Source: Pelomonas aquatica | GTDB lineage: Bacteria; Pseudomonadota; Gammaproteobacteria; Burkholderiales; Burkholderiaceae_C | Length of the DNA stretch: 64,000 nucleotides | NCBI RefSeq assembly: GCF_026712205.1 | Contig: NZ_JAPPUW010000013.1 | Coordinates: 113,820-177,819, forward strand | Direction of reading: 5' to 3' | In this document: piece after piece, positions 43,441 to 52,263 of the stretch | Layout of the letters: the number at the start of each line of letters is the position of its first letter | Position numbering within the stretch: position 1 is the first letter of the stretch | The notes under the pieces: generated by a model | Database searches by the model: none | What the model saw: only the letters and a program-made list of their open reading frames with translations | Told to the model about the DNA's origin: nothing | Translations under genes and position numbers: made by a program

Positions 43441-44451
43441 ATGCCCTTGCGCCGTCTTGTTCTCGCTTCCGCCGTGGCCGCGCTGTCGGCGTTTTCCTTC
43501 GCCGCCCAGGCCCAGGCGCCCATCGTCATCAAGTTCAGCCACGTCGTCGCCCCCGACACGCCCAAGGGCAAGGGCGCGCAGCGCTTCAAGGAGCTGGCCG
43601 AGCAGCGCACCAACGGCCGCGTGAAGGTCGAGGTCTACCCGAACAGCCAGCTCTACAAGGACAAGGAAGAGATGGAGGCGCTGCAGCTGGGCTCGGTCCA
43701 GATGCTGGCGCCGTCGCTGGCCAAGTTCGGCCCGCTGGGCGTGAAGGAGTTCGAGGTCTTCGACTTGCCCTTCCTGTTCAAGGACACCGACGCCTTCCGC
43801 GCCGTCACCGACGGCCCGCTCGGCGCCGACCTGTTCAAGAAGCTGGAGCCCAAGGGCATCAAGGGCCTGGCCTACTGGGACAACGGCTTCCACATCATGA
43901 GCGCCAACAAGCCGCTGCACAACGTGGCGGACTTCAAGGGCCTGAAGATGCGCATCCAGTCCAGCAAGGTGCTGGACGCGCAGATGCGCGCCCTCGGCGC
44001 GATCCCGCAGGTGATGGCCTTCAGCGAGCTCTACCAGGCGCTGCAGACCGGCGTCGTCGACGGCACCGAGGGCGTGCCCAGCAACTTCTACACGCAGAAG
44101 ATCTTCGAGGTGCAGAAGCACATGACGCTGTCCAACCACGGCCACCTGGCCTATGCGGTCATCGTCAACAAGAAGTTCTGGGACGGCCTGCCGGCCGACA
44201 TCCGCACGCAGCTGGAAGGCGCGATCAAGGACGCCACCATCTACGCCAACGCCATCGCCAGCACCGAGAACGGCCGCGCGCTGGAGGGCATCAAGGCCAG
44301 CGGCCGCGTGAGCGTCTACACGCCGACGGCGGCCGAGACCAACGAATGGAAGAAGGCGCTGATGCCGGTCCACAAGGAAATGGAAGGCCGCGTGGGCAAG
44401 GCCACCATCGAAGCTGCGTACAAGGCCGCCAGCTTCGTCGCGCCGAAGTAA
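43441..44451 (+). CDS. dctP: TRAP transporter solute-binding protein (DctP family)
   Basis: A periplasmic protein of 336 residues with a Sec signal peptide ending FAAQAQA. IKFSHVVAPDTPKGKGAQRF begins the DctP fold. GLKMRIQSSKVLDAQMRALG contains the conserved Arg that binds the substrate carboxylate, and YQALQTGVVDGTEGVPSN is the hinge signature. It captures an organic acid, probably a C4-dicarboxylate given the DctSR neighbours, and hands it to DctQM. GGAG precedes the ATG. Confidence 0.92.
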   Translation: MPLRRLVLASAVAALSAFSFAAQAQAPIVIKFSHVVAPDTPKGKGAQRFKELAEQRTNGRVKVEVYPNSQLYKDKEEMEALQLGSVQMLAPSLAKFGPLGVKEFEVFDLPFLFKDTDAFRAVTDGPLGADLFKKLEPKGIKGLAYWDNGFHIMSANKPLHNVADFKGLKMRIQSSKVLDAQMRALGAIPQVMAFSELYQALQTGVVDGTEGVPSNFYTQKIFEVQKHMTLSNHGHLAYAVIVNKKFWDGLPADIRTQLEGAIKDATIYANAIASTENGRALEGIKASGRVSVYTPTAAETNEWKKALMPVHKEMEGRVGKATIEAAYKAASFVAPK

Positions 44452-44458
44452 TCAGCTA

Positions 44459-44543
44459 CCCCCTGCGCGCTTCGCACGCCCCTCAAGGGGGCGCTGCCAG
44501 CGGCCTGGCAGTGGCAGTCGCCGAGCAGTCGGAACCGCTCGGC
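44459..44543. repeat. Two hairpins between dctP and dctQ
   Basis: CCCCCT (44459-44464) pairs with AGGGGG (44486-44491), a C-run/G-run motif common between Burkholderiales genes. GCCGAGC (44520-44526) pairs with GCTCGGC (44537-44543). They may reduce read-through so that more binding protein than permease is made. Confidence 0.45.
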
Positions 44544-44571
44544 CAAGGCCAACAACGGTCTGGAGAAACTC

Positions 44572-45195
44572 ATGTTCAACAAAATGCTGGACCATCTGGA
44601 GGAGTGGTTGATCTCCTTCCTGATGGCCGCCGCGACGCTGATCATCTTCGTCGCCGTCGTGCACCGCTATCTGGCCGGTGTGCCCTATATCCAGGATTAC
44701 GCGCTCAAGCTCGACCTGAGCTGGGCGCAGACGCTGTGCACCATCCTGTTCGTCTGGATGTGCAAGTTCGGCGCGGCCTACGGCGTGCGCACCGGCATCC
44801 ACGTCGGCGTGGACGTCGTCATCAACCGCATGGCGCCCAAGAACCGTGGCAGGTTCGTCATCTTCGGGCTGAGCGCCGGTGCCTTCTTCACCGGCGTGAT
44901 CGCGGTGCTCGGCGCCGTCTTCGTGTGGAAGAACGGCGCGCACTACGCCTTCCTCGACCTGATCGGCCAGCCGAACGACGAGGTGCCCGAAGGACCGACG
45001 GACCCGGACCTGGAATGGCACACCTGGATCATCTACCTCGCCATCCCGCTGGGCTCGGCGCTGATGAGCTACCGCTTCATCCAGGTCTGCGTCGCGTTCT
45101 GGAAGACCGGCGAGCTGCCCAAGCATGACGAGTCCCATGTGCAGGGCATCGAAGAGCAAGCGCCCCTGCACGTCGAGGAGGAGAACAGGAAATGA
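44572..45195 (+). CDS. dctQ: TRAP transporter small permease (DctQ)
   Basis: An inner-membrane protein of 207 residues with four main hydrophobic helices (LISFLMAAATLIIFVAVVHR, TLCTILFVWMCKFGAAYG, IFGLSAGAFFTGVIAVLG, WIIYLAIPLGSALMSYRF). The family hallmark R-T-G-x-H-V-x-V-D is present as RTGIHVGVDVV. An insert of about 25 acidic residues sits before the last helix, so it is longer than a typical DctQ. The stop overlaps dctM (ATGA). Confidence 0.9.
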   Translation: MFNKMLDHLEEWLISFLMAAATLIIFVAVVHRYLAGVPYIQDYALKLDLSWAQTLCTILFVWMCKFGAAYGVRTGIHVGVDVVINRMAPKNRGRFVIFGLSAGAFFTGVIAVLGAVFVWKNGAHYAFLDLIGQPNDEVPEGPTDPDLEWHTWIIYLAIPLGSALMSYRFIQVCVAFWKTGELPKHDESHVQGIEEQAPLHVEEENRK

Positions 45196-46475
45196 ACGCC
45201 CTCATCATCTTCAGTCTGCTGCTGGCGCTGATGCTGACCGGCATGCCGATCTCGATCTCGCTGGGCCTGACCGTGCTGACCTTCATCTTCACGATGACGG
45301 ACGTGCCGGCCATGGAAGTGGCCCACAAGCTGTTCACCGGCATCGAGAAGTGGGAAATCATGGCCGTCCCCTTCTTCATCCTGGCCGGCAACTTCCTGAC
45401 GCACGGCGGCGTCGCGCGGCGGATGATCAACTTCGCGACCAGCATGGTCGGCCACTTCCACGGCGGCCTGGCGCTCGCGTCCATCCTGGCCTGCTCGATG
45501 TTCGCGCTGGTCTGCGGCTCGTCGGTCGCCACCGTCGTCGCCATCGGCTCCATCGTGCTGCCCGCCATGGTGGCCCACGGCTACCCGATGCGCTTCGGCG
45601 CCGGCGTCATCATCACGGCCGGCTCGCTCGGCATCCTGATGCTGCCGTCGATCCCCAAGGTCATCTACGCGATCTCGACCAACACCTCCATCGGCGCGCT
45701 GTTCGTCGCCGGCCTGCTGCCCGGCATCCTGCTGGCGCTGATGCTGGCCGTCGTGACCTGGTGGATCGCCCGCAAGAACAACTACCCGCGCCTGGCGCGC
45801 GCCGGCTGGGGCGCCCGCTTCAAGGCCTTCCGCGAGAGCTTCTGGGGCCTGCTGCTCGTCGTCATCATCGTCGGCGGCATCTGGTCGGGTGCCTTCACGG
45901 CGACCGAGGCGGCGGCGATGGCAGCGGTGTACTCCTTCTTCGTGTCCATCTTCGTCTACAAGGACCTGAAGATGGCCGACGTGCCCAAGGTGCTGAAGGA
46001 CTCGGCCAATATGTCCGCGATGCTGCTCTACATCATCACGAACGCGGTGCTGTTCTCCTTCGTGCTGACCAACGAGAACCTGCCGCACCAACTGGCCGAC
46101 TGGCTGCTGTCGATGAACCTGGGCCAGCACGGCTTCCTGTTCGTCGTCAACCTGGTGCTGCTGGGCGCCGGCAACTTCATGGACCCCTCGTCGATCATCC
46201 TGATCATGGCGCCGATCTTCTTCCCGGCCGCCATGCAGCTGGGCGTGAACCCGGTGCACTTCGGCATCCTGATCGACGTGAACATGGAAGTGGGCCTGTG
46301 CCACCCGCCGGTGGGCCTGAACCTCTACGTCGCCTCGGGCATCTCCAAGCTCGGCATCACCGAGCTGACCAAGGCCGTCATGCCCTGGCTGCTGACGATG
46401 ATCGTCTTCCTCATCATCGTCACCTACTGGCCGTGGCTGACCCTGGTGGTGCCCAAGGCCATGGGCATGCTGTAA
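45192..46475 (+). CDS. dctM: TRAP transporter large permease (DctM)
   Basis: A 427-residue inner-membrane protein with about 12 helices that forms the sodium-coupled transport channel with DctQ. FFILAGNFLTHGGVARRMIN, CSMFALVCGSSVATVVAIG, GSLGILMLPSIPKVIYAIST (the substrate-binding proline region) and MEVGLCHPPVGLNLYVASG are strong family signatures. The gene is the last of dctPQM and is followed by a good intrinsic terminator at 46496-46520. Confidence 0.95.
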   Translation: MNALIIFSLLLALMLTGMPISISLGLTVLTFIFTMTDVPAMEVAHKLFTGIEKWEIMAVPFFILAGNFLTHGGVARRMINFATSMVGHFHGGLALASILACSMFALVCGSSVATVVAIGSIVLPAMVAHGYPMRFGAGVIITAGSLGILMLPSIPKVIYAISTNTSIGALFVAGLLPGILLALMLAVVTWWIARKNNYPRLARAGWGARFKAFRESFWGLLLVVIIVGGIWSGAFTATEAAAMAAVYSFFVSIFVYKDLKMADVPKVLKDSANMSAMLLYIITNAVLFSFVLTNENLPHQLADWLLSMNLGQHGFLFVVNLVLLGAGNFMDPSSIILIMAPIFFPAAMQLGVNPVHFGILIDVNMEVGLCHPPVGLNLYVASGISKLGITELTKAVMPWLLTMIVFLIIVTYWPWLTLVVPKAMGML

Positions 46476-46495
46476 CGCCCTGCGCCCCAACGAAC

Positions 46496-46520
46496 AGCCC
46501 GGCCCCGGCCGGGCTTTCTT
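46496..46520 (+). terminator. Rho-independent terminator after dctM
   Basis: AGCCCGGCC (46496-46504) and GGCCGGGCT (46507-46515) form a perfect 9-bp stem with a tight 2-nt apex, followed by TTCTT. It ends the dctPQM transcript 22 bp before the next gene. Confidence 0.8.
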
Positions 46521-46541
46521 CCATCCAGACCCCGACAAGCG

Positions 46542-47504
46542 ATGAGCGCCTTCTTCTTTGTGCTGGCCTTTCTGATCGTGGCGCTGTTCGTCTACATGGG
46601 CCGCTACAGCGGCCGCGTGCTGGCCAAGCACAGCCGCTTCATCGCGGTGCCGCCCGAAGCGGCGTACGAGCGCGTGGCCGACCTGGCGCAGTGGCAGGCC
46701 TGGAACCCCTGGCTGGAGCACGCACCGGCCGGCACGGGCGCCGAAGTCGACGGCACCACGCTGGCCTGGGACGTGGCCCACGTCGGCCGCGGCCGTGTGC
46801 GCCAGCTCGCGCAGACGCCTTCGCGCGCGCTGCGCCAGCGTCTCGACTTCGACCTGCCCTTCGCCTGCAAGGGCCGCTCGGACTGGCGCTTCGAGCCCGC
46901 GCCCGGCGGCACCCAGGTGAGCTGGCGCTTCAAGGGCCGCGTCGCCTTCACGCTGCGCGCCTTCGCCAAGACCGTGCAGGGGGCGACCAGCCTGGACCTG
47001 CGCTTCGGCCTCGACCGCCTCGCCGCCGTGCTGGAAAACCGCGCGCCCGACTACACGCTGGACTACGCCGGCCTGCAGGACCAGCCCGCGCGGCTGAGCG
47101 CCCAGGCGCCCTACCGCGGCCCGCTGGACACGCTGGCCGCCGAGCTGCCGCCGCGCATCGCCGACGTGCGCGCCAGGCTCGCCGCGGCCGGTCTGCCGGG
47201 CGAGGGCACGGCCGTCGTCCACTATCTGAAAACCCAGCTCAAGCTGCGCATCGTCGACTGCCGCGTCGGCGTCGAGCTGCCGTCCGACGCTGCCCTGCCG
47301 ACTGAGCTGACGCTGCACGAGCAGCCCGCCCACCCGGCGTATCTGCTGCGCTTCGACGGCCCGGCCGAGCAACTCGAGATGGCCTGGTACCAGGCCATGC
47401 AGCGCCTGCGCGTCGAGCAGCGCCAGCCCGACCCGCGGCTGCCGCCCTATGCGCGCTACCTGGGCCCGCGCAGCGTCGAGCTCTACCTGCCCACGCGCCC
47501 CTGA
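46542..47504 (+). CDS. SRPBCC domain fused to a GyrI-like effector-binding domain
   Basis: A 320-residue protein. An N-terminal membrane helix (FFFVLAFLIVALFVYMG) is followed by an SRPBCC lipid-binding domain (residues 30-170: VPPEAAYERVADLAQWQAWN, ACKGRSDWRFEPAPGGTQVS). A C-terminal GyrI/AraC-effector-like domain covers residues 180-320 (VVHYLKTQLKLRIVDCRVGV, ELTLHEQPAHPAYLLRF, QMRLPPYARY-like PDPRLPPYARYLG). Similar fusions are common but functionally unassigned. The start ATG follows the dctM terminator, so it has its own promoter. Confidence 0.7.
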   Translation: MSAFFFVLAFLIVALFVYMGRYSGRVLAKHSRFIAVPPEAAYERVADLAQWQAWNPWLEHAPAGTGAEVDGTTLAWDVAHVGRGRVRQLAQTPSRALRQRLDFDLPFACKGRSDWRFEPAPGGTQVSWRFKGRVAFTLRAFAKTVQGATSLDLRFGLDRLAAVLENRAPDYTLDYAGLQDQPARLSAQAPYRGPLDTLAAELPPRIADVRARLAAAGLPGEGTAVVHYLKTQLKLRIVDCRVGVELPSDAALPTELTLHEQPAHPAYLLRFDGPAEQLEMAWYQAMQRLRVEQRQPDPRLPPYARYLGPRSVELYLPTRP

Positions 47505-47541
47505 GCACGGCCACGGCACGCTAATTGCACTGGCCTGGGGC

Positions 47542-48162
47542 ATGAACACGCCCCAGCCCCTCTCCCTGCCCGGCCTGCGCGTGCTGCTGGCGGACGCCGG
47601 GCAGCGCCGCAGCCCCGTCATCCGCCTTGAGCTGATCCGGCTGCGCTGCCAGCTCGTCGACGTCATCGACCTCGTCGACCAGCCCGACTCGCTGGCCAAG
47701 GCCATGAAGGGCCTCGCGCCGCAACTGCTGCTGATCGACTGCGACCAGCCCAGCGCCGACCTGCTGGCCCAGCTCGCCCAGGCCCAGCAGCACCAGCCGC
47801 GCGCCGTCGCCCTCGTTGCCGAACAGATGGCGCCCGGGCAGATGCAGGCGGCCCTCCAGGCCGGCGTCAGCACGCTGCAGCTGGCCGGCCTGCCACCCCA
47901 GCGCCTGGGCGCGCTGCTGCAGCTGACGCTGGCCCGCTTCGACCGCGACCAGGCCCTGCTGCGCGAACTGCGCCACGCGCAGACCCAGCTCGCCGAACGC
48001 AAGCTCGTCGAGCGCGCCCGCGGCATCCTGATGCGCGAGCAGGGCCTCGACGAGGAGGCCGCCTTCCAGCGCCTGCGCCAGCTTGCGATGGACGGCGGGC
48101 AGACCATGGCCGCCGTGGCCACGCGCCTGATCGATGCGGCCGAGCTGCTGCGCCCGCGCTGA
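47542..48162 (+). CDS. nasT: NasT-type ANTAR response regulator (antiterminator)
   Basis: A 206-residue RNA-binding regulator. A receiver-like domain (LRVLLADAGQRRSPVIRLEL, LLLIDCDQPSADLLAQLA with a possible acceptor Asp) precedes a C-terminal ANTAR helix bundle (KLVERARGILMREQGLDEEA, AFQRLRQLAMDGGQTMAAVA). ANTAR proteins bind paired hexaloop hairpins and prevent termination. The next gene is a nitrate-type transporter whose leader carries such a hairpin. Its usual partner, the nitrate sensor NasS, is not present next to it in the window. Confidence 0.88.
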   Translation: MNTPQPLSLPGLRVLLADAGQRRSPVIRLELIRLRCQLVDVIDLVDQPDSLAKAMKGLAPQLLLIDCDQPSADLLAQLAQAQQHQPRAVALVAEQMAPGQMQAALQAGVSTLQLAGLPPQRLGALLQLTLARFDRDQALLRELRHAQTQLAERKLVERARGILMREQGLDEEAAFQRLRQLAMDGGQTMAAVATRLIDAAELLRPR

Positions 48163-48442
48163 AACCGAACTGGGGCGCGGCGCACCAGCACGCGCGCACC
48201 GCCGGGGCACGGTGCGCCAGCCCTGTGCGAAGCCGGCCGGTCCGGGCATCCAACGGGCTGGCACGCAATCTGCTGAAACGGGATGAGGCCTGCAATGGCG
48301 CAGGCCTCTTGGGCCGGCCGGCTGATGAATCGGCCGGCGCTTCAGGACAACGGCGTCCGACCTCCCCTTTTGCCGCGCGGCCTTCGGCCGCCCGGCGAAG
48401 CCGGGTCGCGCCGTCGTTTCGCTTGCATTCCAGGAGCCCGTG
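48163..48442 (+). promoter_or_regulatory. Structured leader RNA of nrtABC, predicted ANTAR target
   Basis: 280 nt with at least five GC hairpins. The key one is GAGGCCTGC-AATGGC-GCAGGCCTC (48285-48308): a 9-bp stem with a six-base loop in which A is first and G fourth, the pattern bound by ANTAR domains. Downstream, GCCGGCCG with CGGCCGGC (about 48313-48338), and the hairpins GCGGCC-TTC-GGCCGC and CCCGGC-GAA-GCCGGG (about 48376-48403), could act as the terminator. The first hairpin of the usual pair is not obvious. Confidence 0.6.
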
Positions 48443-49690
48443 ATGACCTTCCGCGACCCCTCGCCCGCCACGCCCGACCCGACGCGCCGCCGCCTGCTGG
48501 CCGCCGCGGCCGCCCTGCCCGCCGCCACGATGACCGGCGGCGCCTGGGCCCAGGGCTCCGACAAGCCCGAGAAGGAAGAGGTGCGCATCGGCTTCATCCC
48601 GCTGACCGACTGCGCCAGCATCGTGATGGCTTCGGTGCTGGGCTTCGACAAAAAGTACGGCATCAAGATCATCCCCAGCAAGGAAGCCTCCTGGGCCGGC
48701 GTGCGCGACAAGCTCGTCAACGGCGAGCTCGACATGGCCCATGTGCTCTACGGCCTGGTCTATGGCGTGCACCTGGGCGTGGCCGGCCCGAAGAAGGACA
48801 TGGCCGTGCTGATGACGCTGAACCGCAACGGCCAGGCCATCACGCTGTCGAAGAAGCTGGCCGAGGCCGGCGCGGTGGACGGCGCCTCGCTCGCCAGGCT
48901 CATGGCCCGGGACAAGCGCGACTACAGCTTCGCGCAGACCTTCCCCACCGGCACGCATGCGATGTGGCTCTACTACTGGCTCGCGGCCCACGGCGTGAAC
49001 CCGATGAAGGACGCCAAGGTCATCACCGTGCCGCCGCCGCAGATGGTGGCGAATATGCGCGTGGGCAATATGGACGGCTTCTGCGTCGGCGAGCCCTGGG
49101 GCCACCGCGCCATCATCGACGGCATCGGCATCACGGCCACGACGACGCAGGACATCTGGCCCGAGCATCCCGAGAAGGTGCTGGGCACCACCGGCGACTT
49201 CGCCCGGAAGTACCCCAACACCGCGCGCGCCGTCATCATGGCCGTGCTGGAGGCCAGCCGCTGGATCGACGCCAGCCTGTCCAACAAGCAGAAGATGGCC
49301 GAGACCATCGCCGACAAGGCCTATGTCAACACCGGCGTCGACGCGATCAACCAGCGCATCCTGGGCCGCTACCAGAACGGCCTGGGCAAGACCTGGGACG
49401 ACCCGCGCCACATGAAGTTCTTCGACGACGGCGCGGTCAACTTCCCCTATCTGTCCGACGGCATGTGGTTCCTGACCCAGCACAAGCGCTGGGGCCTCAT
49501 CAAGGACCACCCCGACTACCTCGGCACCGCCAAGGCCATCAACCAGACGGCGCTCTACACCCAGGCCGCCAGCGCGCTCAAGGTCAGCGTGCCCAGGGAC
49601 GCCATGCGCAGCTCCAGGCTGCTGGACGGGCTGGTGTGGGACGGCAAGGACCCCGCCAAGTACGCCGACAGCTTCAAGGTCAAGGTTTGA
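48443..49690 (+). CDS. nrtA: Nitrate-type ABC transporter substrate-binding protein (CmpA/NrtA family)
   Basis: A periplasmic protein of 415 residues with a twin-arginine-like leader (TRRRLLAAAAALPAATM) ending AWAQ. RIGFIPLTDCASIVMASVLG, WAGVRDKLVNGELDMAHVLYG, FPTGTHAMWLYYWLAAHGVN, FCVGEPWGHRA and HPEKVLGTTGDFARKYPNTA follow NrtA/CmpA closely. Nitrate or nitrite is favoured over bicarbonate or taurine because NasT lies upstream. GGAG is 6 nt before the ATG. Confidence 0.85.
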   Translation: MTFRDPSPATPDPTRRRLLAAAAALPAATMTGGAWAQGSDKPEKEEVRIGFIPLTDCASIVMASVLGFDKKYGIKIIPSKEASWAGVRDKLVNGELDMAHVLYGLVYGVHLGVAGPKKDMAVLMTLNRNGQAITLSKKLAEAGAVDGASLARLMARDKRDYSFAQTFPTGTHAMWLYYWLAAHGVNPMKDAKVITVPPPQMVANMRVGNMDGFCVGEPWGHRAIIDGIGITATTTQDIWPEHPEKVLGTTGDFARKYPNTARAVIMAVLEASRWIDASLSNKQKMAETIADKAYVNTGVDAINQRILGRYQNGLGKTWDDPRHMKFFDDGAVNFPYLSDGMWFLTQHKRWGLIKDHPDYLGTAKAINQTALYTQAASALKVSVPRDAMRSSRLLDGLVWDGKDPAKYADSFKVKV

Positions 49691-49701
49691 GGAACAAGGA
49701 C

Positions 49702-50601
49702 ATGGTCTCCGCCGTCTTCCACTCGCCGCGCGACGCCGTCGCCCTTCCCTCCGGCAGCGCGCCCGCGCCCGCCAGCCGCCCGGCCGCGGTGCCCGAAGCC
49801 CGGCCCCGGCCGCCACGCCGCGCCATCGACTGGCAGGCCATCGCGCTGCGCGTGCTGCCGCCCGTGCTCAGCCTCGCGCTGCTGCTGGGCCTCTGGGCCC
49901 TGGCCACGCAGAAGGGCGGCAGCTTCCCGACGCCGGCCCAGACCTGGGAGGCCGCCACCCAGCTCTTCGCCGACCCCTTCTACCGCAAGGGCCCGAACGA
50001 CGTCGGCATCGGCTGGAACATCCTGAACTCGCTGGGCCGCGTCGGCGTGGGCTTCGGGCTCGCGGCCCTGGTCGGCATCCCACTGGGCTTCGTCGTCGGC
50101 CGCTTCGAGTTCGCGAACCGCATGGTCTCGCCGCTGATCGCGCTGCTCAAGCCGGTGTCGCCGCTGGCCTGGCTGCCCATCGGCCTGCTGGCCTTCAAGA
50201 GCGCCAACCCGGCCGCGATCTGGACCCTCTTCATCTGCTCGATCTGGCCCATGGTGGTCAACACCGCCGTCGGCGTACAGCGCGTGCCGACCGACTACCT
50301 GAACGTCGCCCGCGTGCTGCGCCTGAGCGAGTGGCGCGTCATCACGCGCATCCTGCTGCCGGCCGTGCTGCCCTATGTGCTGACCGGCGTGCGCCTCTCC
50401 GTGGGCACGGCCTGGCTGGTCATCGTCGCGGCCGAGATGCTGACCGGCGGCGTCGGCATCGGCTTCTGGGTCTGGGACGAGTGGAACAACCTCAACGTGG
50501 CCCACATCATCATCGCCATCTTCGTCATCGGCATCGTCGGGCTGCTGCTCGAATGGGCGTTGATGGCCCTGGCCCGCCACTTCACTTTCGATGAGGACTG
50601 A
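49702..50601 (+). CDS. nrtB: Nitrate-type ABC transporter permease
   Basis: An inner-membrane protein of 299 residues. A Pro/Ala-rich N-terminal tail is followed by about six helices. The coupling motif E-A-A-like loop reads YLNVARVLRLSEWRVITRIL, and LLKPVSPLAWLPIGLLAFKS is the strongest family segment. It begins 11 nt after nrtA. Confidence 0.9.
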   Translation: MVSAVFHSPRDAVALPSGSAPAPASRPAAVPEARPRPPRRAIDWQAIALRVLPPVLSLALLLGLWALATQKGGSFPTPAQTWEAATQLFADPFYRKGPNDVGIGWNILNSLGRVGVGFGLAALVGIPLGFVVGRFEFANRMVSPLIALLKPVSPLAWLPIGLLAFKSANPAAIWTLFICSIWPMVVNTAVGVQRVPTDYLNVARVLRLSEWRVITRILLPAVLPYVLTGVRLSVGTAWLVIVAAEMLTGGVGIGFWVWDEWNNLNVAHIIIAIFVIGIVGLLLEWALMALARHFTFDED

Positions 50602-50605
50602 CGTC

Positions 50606-51403
50606 ATGAAACCTTTCATCCAGGTCCAGGACGCCGACATGGTGTTCAACTCCCGCAAGGGGCGCTTCCATGCGCTGCGGGGCATCAATCTCGACGTGCA
50701 GCGCGGCGAGTTCATCTCGCTGATCGGCCACTCGGGCTGCGGCAAGTCCACGCTGCTGAACCTGATCGCCGGCCTGCTGCAGCCCAGCGAGGGCGCGCTG
50801 ATCTGCGACGGCCGCGAGATCGCCGCGCCCGGGCCGGAACGCGCCGTCGTGTTCCAGAACCACTCGCTGCTGCCCTGGCTGACCTGCCTGGAGAACGTGC
50901 TGCTGGCCGTGGAGTCCGTCTTCGGCCGCAGGGAGCCCGGCGTGCGCCTGCACCTGCGCGCCCGCGCCGCTCTGGAGCTGGTGGGCATGAACCACGCGCT
51001 GCACAAGCGCCCGCACGAGATTTCCGGCGGCATGAAGCAGCGCGTCGGCATCGCCCGGGCGCTGGCGATGGAGCCCAAGGTGCTGCTGATGGACGAGCCC
51101 TTCGGCGCGCTGGACGCGCTGACCCGTGCGCGGCTGCAGGACGAGCTGCTCAAGATCGTCGCGCGCACGCAGAGCACGGTGGTCATGGTCACGCACGACG
51201 TGGACGAGGCCGTGCTGCTGAGCGACCGCATCGTCATGATGACCAACGGGCCGGCGGCCACCATCGGCGAGATCCTCGACGTCGGCATCCCGCGGCCGCG
51301 CGTGCGCGTGGAGCTGGCCGAGGACGCGCGCTATGTGGCGGCGCGCAAGCAGGTCATCGACTTCCTCTACACCCGCCACGCTCACGTCGAGCAGGCGGCC
51401 TGA
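50606..51403 (+). CDS. nrtC: Nitrate-type ABC transporter ATP-binding protein
   Basis: A 265-residue ATPase that powers NrtAB. Walker A is GHSGCGKST, the Q-loop VVFQNHSLLPWLT, the signature ISGGMKQRVGIARAL, Walker B VLLMDEPFGALD and the switch His VTHDVDEAV. It lacks the extra C-terminal binding domain of cyanobacterial NrtC and so resembles NrtD/CynD in size. GAGG is 9 nt before the chosen ATG; an ATG at 50591 in frame overlaps nrtB. Its last 22 nt overlap the convergent MBL gene. Confidence 0.9.
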   Translation: MKPFIQVQDADMVFNSRKGRFHALRGINLDVQRGEFISLIGHSGCGKSTLLNLIAGLLQPSEGALICDGREIAAPGPERAVVFQNHSLLPWLTCLENVLLAVESVFGRREPGVRLHLRARAALELVGMNHALHKRPHEISGGMKQRVGIARALAMEPKVLLMDEPFGALDALTRARLQDELLKIVARTQSTVVMVTHDVDEAVLLSDRIVMMTNGPAATIGEILDVGIPRPRVRVELAEDARYVAARKQVIDFLYTRHAHVEQAA

Positions 51404-52191
51404 CCGACCATGCCGAAATAGCGCTCGAAGGACGCGTCCACCGCGGCACGCCCGCGGCCGATGATGTTCAGGCCCCAGGTGAAGCCGTAGACGTCGTCGA
51501 AGGCCAGGCCGCGCAGCCGCGCCTGCGTCTCCCTGACCAGCGCCGGCCGCGCCGGCACATGGTTGGGCACGCTGTACATGAAGCTCACATGGCGCCGGTC
51601 CTGCGCCACGTGCAGCGCGTCGCCGGCCAGCAGCAGCGCGCGCCTGCCGCCCTGCCAGTGCAGCACCGTGCTGCCGGGGAAGTGGCCCGGGCAGCGCAGC
51701 AGCGTCGCGCCGCGGCCCAGGTCCAGCGTGTCGCCGCGCCAGAACTCCAGCCAGCGCGAGCTGCGGCTGACCCACTGGCGGTCGTTCTCGTGCACATAGA
51801 CGGGCACGCCGCCCAGGGCCTCGCTCCAGCGCACCATGGCCGAATAGAAATGCGGGTGCGAGATGCAGATGCGCTCGACGCCGCCGCGCCGCTTCAGCTC
51901 GGCCACCGCCGCCGGCGTGACCAGGGCCGTGCTCTCCCACAGCAGGCCGGCCTCGGGCAGGTGCAGCGCGCGCTGCGGGATCGCGAAATTGGGCGCGACG
52001 CCGATGCCGAACAGGCCCTGGTCCATCTCCAGCCGGTTGCGGTGCGTGGCGGCCAGTTCCTCGTGCGTCGTCCAGGCCTGGCCCTGCCAGCCGACGTACT
52101 GGCGCTCGTCGGTGCAGATGGGGCAGAGCATCGGGGGGCGCGGACGGTCTTCGTGCTCGCTGCCGCAGGTGCGGCAGATGAAATGGGGCAT
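51382..52191 (-). CDS. Metallo-beta-lactamase-fold hydrolase with N-terminal zinc ribbon-like Cys pairs
   Basis: A 269-residue protein. The N-terminus has CRTCGSEHE and LCPICTDE, two Cys pairs resembling a small zinc ribbon. The MBL core follows: ISHPHFYSAMVRW replaces the canonical H-x-H-x-D-H with HPHFYSA, LLRCPGHFPGSTVLHW has the second His, and LLLAGDALHVAQDRRHVSFM has the Asp and a late His region. The first metal motif is thus partly altered. The substrate is unknown. The gene is downstream of a MocR regulator on the same strand. Confidence 0.75.
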   Translation of the reverse strand: MPHFICRTCGSEHEDRPRPPMLCPICTDERQYVGWQGQAWTTHEELAATHRNRLEMDQGLFGIGVAPNFAIPQRALHLPEAGLLWESTALVTPAAVAELKRRGGVERICISHPHFYSAMVRWSEALGGVPVYVHENDRQWVSRSSRWLEFWRGDTLDLGRGATLLRCPGHFPGSTVLHWQGGRRALLLAGDALHVAQDRRHVSFMYSVPNHVPARPALVRETQARLRGLAFDDVYGFTWGLNIIGRGRAAVDASFERYFGMVGQAACST

Positions 52192-52263
52192 GGGGTTCTC
52201 GGTGACTGCGACGCGCCAGCGTAGGCAGGCCGCCCCTGCCATCACAGAGCCAAGTTCGCCAAG

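Noticed and set aside
48250..48284. First hairpin (P1) of the ANTAR pair
   Set aside because: Hexaloop-like AACGGG strings occur, but no flanking bases pair to make a stem; left unassigned.
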